Below, in pieces: positions 59,500 to 64,000 of a stretch of 64,000 bases of DNA. Source of the DNA: Apostichopus japonicus (Eukaryota; Echinodermata; Holothuroidea; Aspidochirotida; Stichopodidae); NCBI RefSeq assembly GCF_037975245.1, contig NC_092577.1, forward strand, positions 29,380,398-29,444,397, given 5' to 3'. Under the pieces are notes generated by a model, which ran no database searches, was not told where the DNA came from, and saw nothing but the letters and a program-made list of their open reading frames with translations. Position numbers and translations under genes: made by a program. Position 1 is the stretch's first letter. Each line of letters begins with the position of its first letter.

Positions 59500-61493
59500 A
59501 AAGCAATCATGAGGGGCAGTTTGAATCCATCTAAAATGGGTAGGCGGTGGGACCCCTGTGCCTTGATATGTGCAAATCAAATTTATGTAAATAAAACACA
59601 GGTTTTTAATCATACAGAAACTTTACTGTAGGCATAAATTTGAGGGTTTTACAGCTCTCTGAAAGCTATTGATGTAAATTTCTATGAACCTAACGAACTC
59701 ATGGAAATTTGCGAGTCAAATTTATGAGGAAACCACCTGTAGGTACAGTAATTATCATACAGTAACTGTAAGCATAAATTTTCTAGGGTGTATATTAGAA
59801 GGAACAATATTATGCAAATTTCTGTGAACAAATTAAAGGATTCATTTCAGTACCTCCCCATATATGGTTTACAAACAAGAGCATTTCCCATGGATCAATT
59901 TTCAATGATTAGGGCTAGCGAGAAAGGAAAAGGTTGACTTCCTGCATCATTCTGTACATGTGTATATCTGTGTATCATGTAATGTCAGTCACAAACTTGG
60001 ACAGGTAGCAAGGCTTCGTTGAATGGGTTCAGTTAAAAAAAATAAATAAATAAATAAATAAAAAAATATGTGTATGTATAAAAACGAAACATATTGGTTA
60101 ACTTCATGTCAGATAACTTTTGATGTTTTTCATCCTTAAACTGCAAATGAAGTTCTATGAAGCTCTTGCAGAATATTATTTCTGTCTTTTATTACTTAAG
60201 GTCATCAGTATAGCCAAAAGATATGCTAGAAAGGTAAATAATGGTCACTCTTGTCTGAACTTCTGGAGGCGTCCTCATACACCCTACAAGCACTCTACTT
60301 ACACCAAAATTAGAAAGACACCCTTTAGGCCTCTGCCTGGAAGTAATTTCTCACTGTCTGAACCGCAAGGATCTAGAAATATCTGGAAACTGTTACCAAC
60401 TTCAATATGCGTACTGTAATCCTCAATGATATTGCTGGCCTCTACTAGTGCTTACAGAGTTACGGGGCTAAATAGCTCCCAACCGTTTGACATCTAGTTC
60501 CTTGCTCAAACTCACTCTTTTAAAGTGTAGCTATGGAAGAAATAATTTCCCCAGTTGACTTCTCTCGGTTGTCCGTGCGTGCGTGTGTGCGTTTTGCTGT
60601 GTGCAGTCCAGGCTGTGGAGATGACATTTATATCCGAATGACCTACATGAAACAAATGCTAGCCAAACAGGGAAACATTTGCTCTGCAAGAATAATTTGC
60701 GCGGGCGGTGTTTTTTTGAATATATCTCCAGTGTGGGCTTCAGCATATGACGAATAAAGAGTGTTTTGAAGAGATAACATCTGAGAGGCAACTGAATAGA
60801 AAGGGAGAGAGTGATCTGGTTATCGGATCTCCAACAGTCCCCGAGAAGATCATCTTCCGAAGAATCACCAGTATAACAAGATTCTAGCGGATCTGAAATT
60901 TGATTAGATCTCCAGTTTAGTGCTTCAGGCGTGAACCAAAGAATCGTCTAATTAGCCTAGCAAGGACGATGGTATCTTCATACTGCCTGCACGCCACCGC
61001 AGTATGTTCTCGTAGCAAGATCTCCCATCGGAAGTATTACTTTCCAGATGGAAGGAGACTCTGTTCAGATTGTTTCTATAAGAGACTGTGGTTTTAAATA
61101 GAGCCGATCCGTCATGATACCCCTCGAAATCCACCTTGACCACATAAAGTACAACATTTTCATTTTCTGCTGTTTTTATCCATCCATGTATTTTGGCCCC
61201 AGCTAGTTCTTCTATTATTAGTTATTTGCACTACCTTTAAATAATTGTCAATGGGATTTAACTTATTACTGATATGGTCTGAAATGACATGCTTTAAGGT
61301 CTTGTAATATTAATTAAATAAAGCAGATGTTGTTTTGATTACTTTTTGAGGCTTGCTGAGAACAAGGTTCCTTTATTGTTTGTGTTTCAGATTGTCAAGT
61401 CTGACATTGCCAGTGTGTATTGGAGAATAAATTTTGGCATTCGCTTAATTCTTTAAAATCCGAGTTCGATCATCTTGGCATTCGAGAAAATTT

Positions 61494-61985
61494 GCACTTT
61501 GAATTCATATAGTGCCTTTGTATTCACAGAGTGCCTTTGTATTCACAGAGTGCCTTTGCATTCATATAGTGCCTTTGTATTCACTGAGTGCCTTTGTATT
61601 CACAGAGTGCCTTTGTATTCACTGAGTGCCTTTGCATTCACAGAGTGCCTCTGTATTCATATAGTGCCTTTGCATTCACATAGTGCCTTTGCATTCACAT
61701 AATACAGTGCCTTTGTATTCACTGAGTGCCTTTGTATTCACTGAGTGCCTTTGTATTCACAGAGTGCCTCTGTATTCATATAGTGCCTTTGCATTCACAT
61801 AGTGCCTCTGTATTCATATAGTGCCTTTGTATTAACAGAGTGCTTTTGTATTCACTGAGTGCCTTTGTATTCACTGAGTGCCTTTGTATTCACTGAGTGC
61901 CTTTGTATTCACAGAGTGCCTTTGTATTCACAGAGTGCCTTTGTATTCACAGAGTGCCTTTGTATTCACAGAGTGCCTTTGTTTG
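61494..61985. repeat. 19-bp minisatellite, ~25 copies
   Basis: The unit is GTGCCTTTGTATTCACAGA, with variants CATTCATATA and CACTGA. Because 19 is not a multiple of 3, all frames cycle through the unit every 57 bp, giving spurious repetitive reading frames. Confidence 0.95.
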
Positions 61986-63957
61986 TACTTCTTCAGGTTT
62001 GACATTCATTTACATTTCATGTGTGTGATGATTGCTGATTTACAATGTGGATGCTTGTAACCTGTCTCTGCTGATGCTATGCACTTTATCAATCTATCGA
62101 GCGCCCTCTGTATGGTGGATTTTTCCCATTGTCTCTGGATCTATCTGTATATCAAGCTATTAGTTTAAGAGATATTTCCGTGTATTTCCATAAATCTTTG
62201 GACTTTTGGTTAATATTTAAAAATATTTTCTGCTTGATTTTTGTTCTCATCTGTCTGAAAGCAACATTTGTGCAGCATTCACCAGCTTGCTGAGTAAAAT
62301 TTGTCTTTCTATTTTACTTGTTTGTCTACACCTTAAAAAGTGATGGGAAGGTGGTGGTGTGTGGGTGGTTAAAGGGGGGGGGGGGGGAGGAGGAGGTCAG
62401 GGGTAGGTTCAGTGAGACTAGGAATAAAGAAGCCAATCTTTTTCAGAAAATGTATCCTGTTTTGTACATGGCCAACTGTACAATCACTTCGAATGAGTTC
62501 ACATTAAGTTAATATATGATATATGGCTATGATGCCTTCTTCATGTACAGTATATATGTTTATTGTTTAGTTAATTTGTGATCTCATGTAAATGATTTTT
62601 ATAATTTCCAACAAGTCTGAATATTTGCATTTGGAAACACTCACAAAGTGCGAATCTGTAGAGAGTAGTCATAGCGCATTTGTTAGGCAAATGTTTTGCC
62701 CGATCGGTTTAGCAATTAAAACAACATATTTTTCATGAGTGGGAGTGAAGGGAAGGGACTTAATACTTGTTTAAGTACATTATTGTTAACTGTATATATT
62801 ATATTATTTCAAGCTTTAGAGAAAAGGGGGGTGGGGGTCTCCTTAATCACCTGGCTAAAAACCTCCCTTACATGTTAATCCCTCAGTGCATGGCCACCAA
62901 GAATTCTTATTTTGAGTTTAGAGATATATTTATTTTTTATTCAAGTTAATCCCTACCCTACCATGCACCCACCAACATGAAAATCCTACCTGTGAGCTTT
63001 TCAACACTCATACACACAAAATATACTGATAAATTAGTGTGTGTAGTTATTATATTGGAGATGAAGAGTTAAAAAAATGCTAACATGCAGTGTGAGGAAA
63101 ATGATTTGGGTGCATTTTAGCCATCAATATTGTAAAATTAATATAGCTCTTAAAATGCTCAAAAGTTCTTTTATATAATCGCAAATTTTACGTTACCTCA
63201 TTGATTTGTTGCTAGATGTTATGTTCTCCCTGCTTTTTAAACTTGCCTGGTCTGATAGACATTATGGGAACATTGGGATAAGGATACTTGTCTTACAGGA
63301 TGCCTAGAATCCCCCATCCCCCTCCCATTCCCCTCCGCCTCAGGAACCAAGAGGTTCATGTCCTTGCTTCCCATATGCTTGTCCATACCACCTTTTCTTC
63401 TTCCTCCCATCAGTCCCCCCCCCCCCTCTCTTGCTCTTCCTAGTTTCAAAGTTATTTCATTTCCAGTTAAATAAGCTTAGTCCATATACTGTATACCTGT
63501 TCCCATAGATTCACCCCTTTGTACTGTGGGAGGTCTGTTTACACATATGCAGTACTTCACAGTCTGATGATAATTTTACTTGAATAGATTGATCAGGTTA
63601 TCAACTGAATTTTGTTTTGCTTTAAGGTCACAAAAAGTTTTTTCCTCACTTCACTCATGTTGAGCTGAGAAGAAAAGTTATTAAAAGCTTTTGACAGAAC
63701 ACACCAACAATTGATAACTTAGATATTTGAGGTTTTGATAAAGCCCTGAAGTACTTTCACCTTCGACTTTAATAATATTTTCAAGTACGAAATTGGCTTT
63801 TTTTTTTTTTGTCAGAGTCACTTTTCCTATCTGGTAAATTTAATGTATACAACTGAATGTTTTTATTGGCTATTTGGCCTGAAAGTTTACAAAGGTTATA
63901 ACATTTTAAATGAGGCTTATAAAGTAAGATGGGAGGGGTAGGGGAGGGTAGAGGGCT

Positions 63958-64000
63958 TTAAGTGGAGGGGGATTAAAGTGGAGGGGGATCAAAGTGGAGG
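63958..64000. repeat. 18-bp tandem repeat at window edge
   Basis: Units of AAGTGGAGGGGGATTAA type repeat at least twice and run off the end of the window, so the array is probably longer. Confidence 0.75.

Larger units (their letters stand above)
54541..64000. other. Probable intron of the candidate + strand gene; no exon recognised
   Basis: AT-rich, with (CT)n at 59130-59145, (AATA)n at 60030-60065, fold-back, hairpin and minisatellite features listed separately. A more CpG-rich patch at 60530-61140 has open frames on both strands but no domain I can recognise. Confidence 0.45.

Noticed and set aside
61391..61455. Exon-like segment after TGTGTTTCAG
   Set aside because: It is phase-compatible with the candidate first exon but reaches a stop after about 21 residues without a donor or recognisable domain.
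61475..62060. Repetitive AFVFTECLCIH-type frames
   Set aside because: Produced by the 19-bp minisatellite, which is open in several frames by chance.
1..64000. tRNA, rRNA or CRISPR-type structures
   Set aside because: No cloverleaf, rRNA core or regularly spaced unique-spacer array was seen; the tandem arrays present have no unique spacers.

Overview
The window is animal nuclear DNA. It is AT-rich, its genes are split into short exons with GT-AG introns, and it is dense in minisatellites, poly(C)/poly(G) tracts and small DNA transposons. The gene content (an ORP1-type oxysterol-binding-protein-related protein and a LOTUS-Tudor germline protein) fits a metazoan. The repeat style suggests a marine invertebrate deuterostome, possibly an echinoderm such as a sea cucumber; that placement is inference only.

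Layout. Positions 1-17657 hold no exon I can recognise. They contain a degenerate minisatellite (about 830-1600), a 1.6-kb hAT-type element with an 8-bp target duplication (6958-8533) and a long TTAG microsatellite (14094-14184). From 17658 to 34069, nine + strand exons join in perfect phase to give the C-terminal 596 residues of an OSBPL1A/OSBPL2-like lipid-transfer protein: end of a coiled coil, a FFAT-like stretch, then the complete sterol/PI4P-binding domain. The N-terminal exons were not found. The 7-kb second intron carries a 3.1-kb non-autonomous hAT element (19290-22417), further tandem arrays (23246-24185), and an array of ~109-bp units that ends exactly on the splice acceptor of the next exon. 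Downstream of the stop lie a 41-42-bp minisatellite (34742-35266) and a Harbinger-type MITE (36411-36838).

From 51161 down to about 42078, ten or eleven minus-strand exons encode a LOTUS-Tudor protein of the TDRD5/TDRD7/Tejas group (piRNA pathway, germ granules): LOTUS, RG-rich linker with a coding pentapeptide repeat, second LOTUS, Tudor. Its C-terminal end is uncertain. It is convergent with the ORP gene. An exon end of this gene, splice donor included, is tandemly triplicated at 44084-44660. Near-identical piggyBac-type MITEs lie on either side of the gene (38034-38391 and 52498-52857) in the same orientation.

At 54341-54534 a perfect TCTCGCGAGA element, an ATG in good context and a consensus donor suggest the promoter and first exon of an unidentified + strand gene running rightward. 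I could not find its later exons. The rest (54535-64000) is intronic or intergenic, with a fold-back element, a perfect 20-bp hairpin and a 19-bp minisatellite.

The most unusual signal is that in both identified genes a tandem array has been built from an exon boundary, creating multiple decoy splice sites. I found no evidence of a new enzymatic or defence system.
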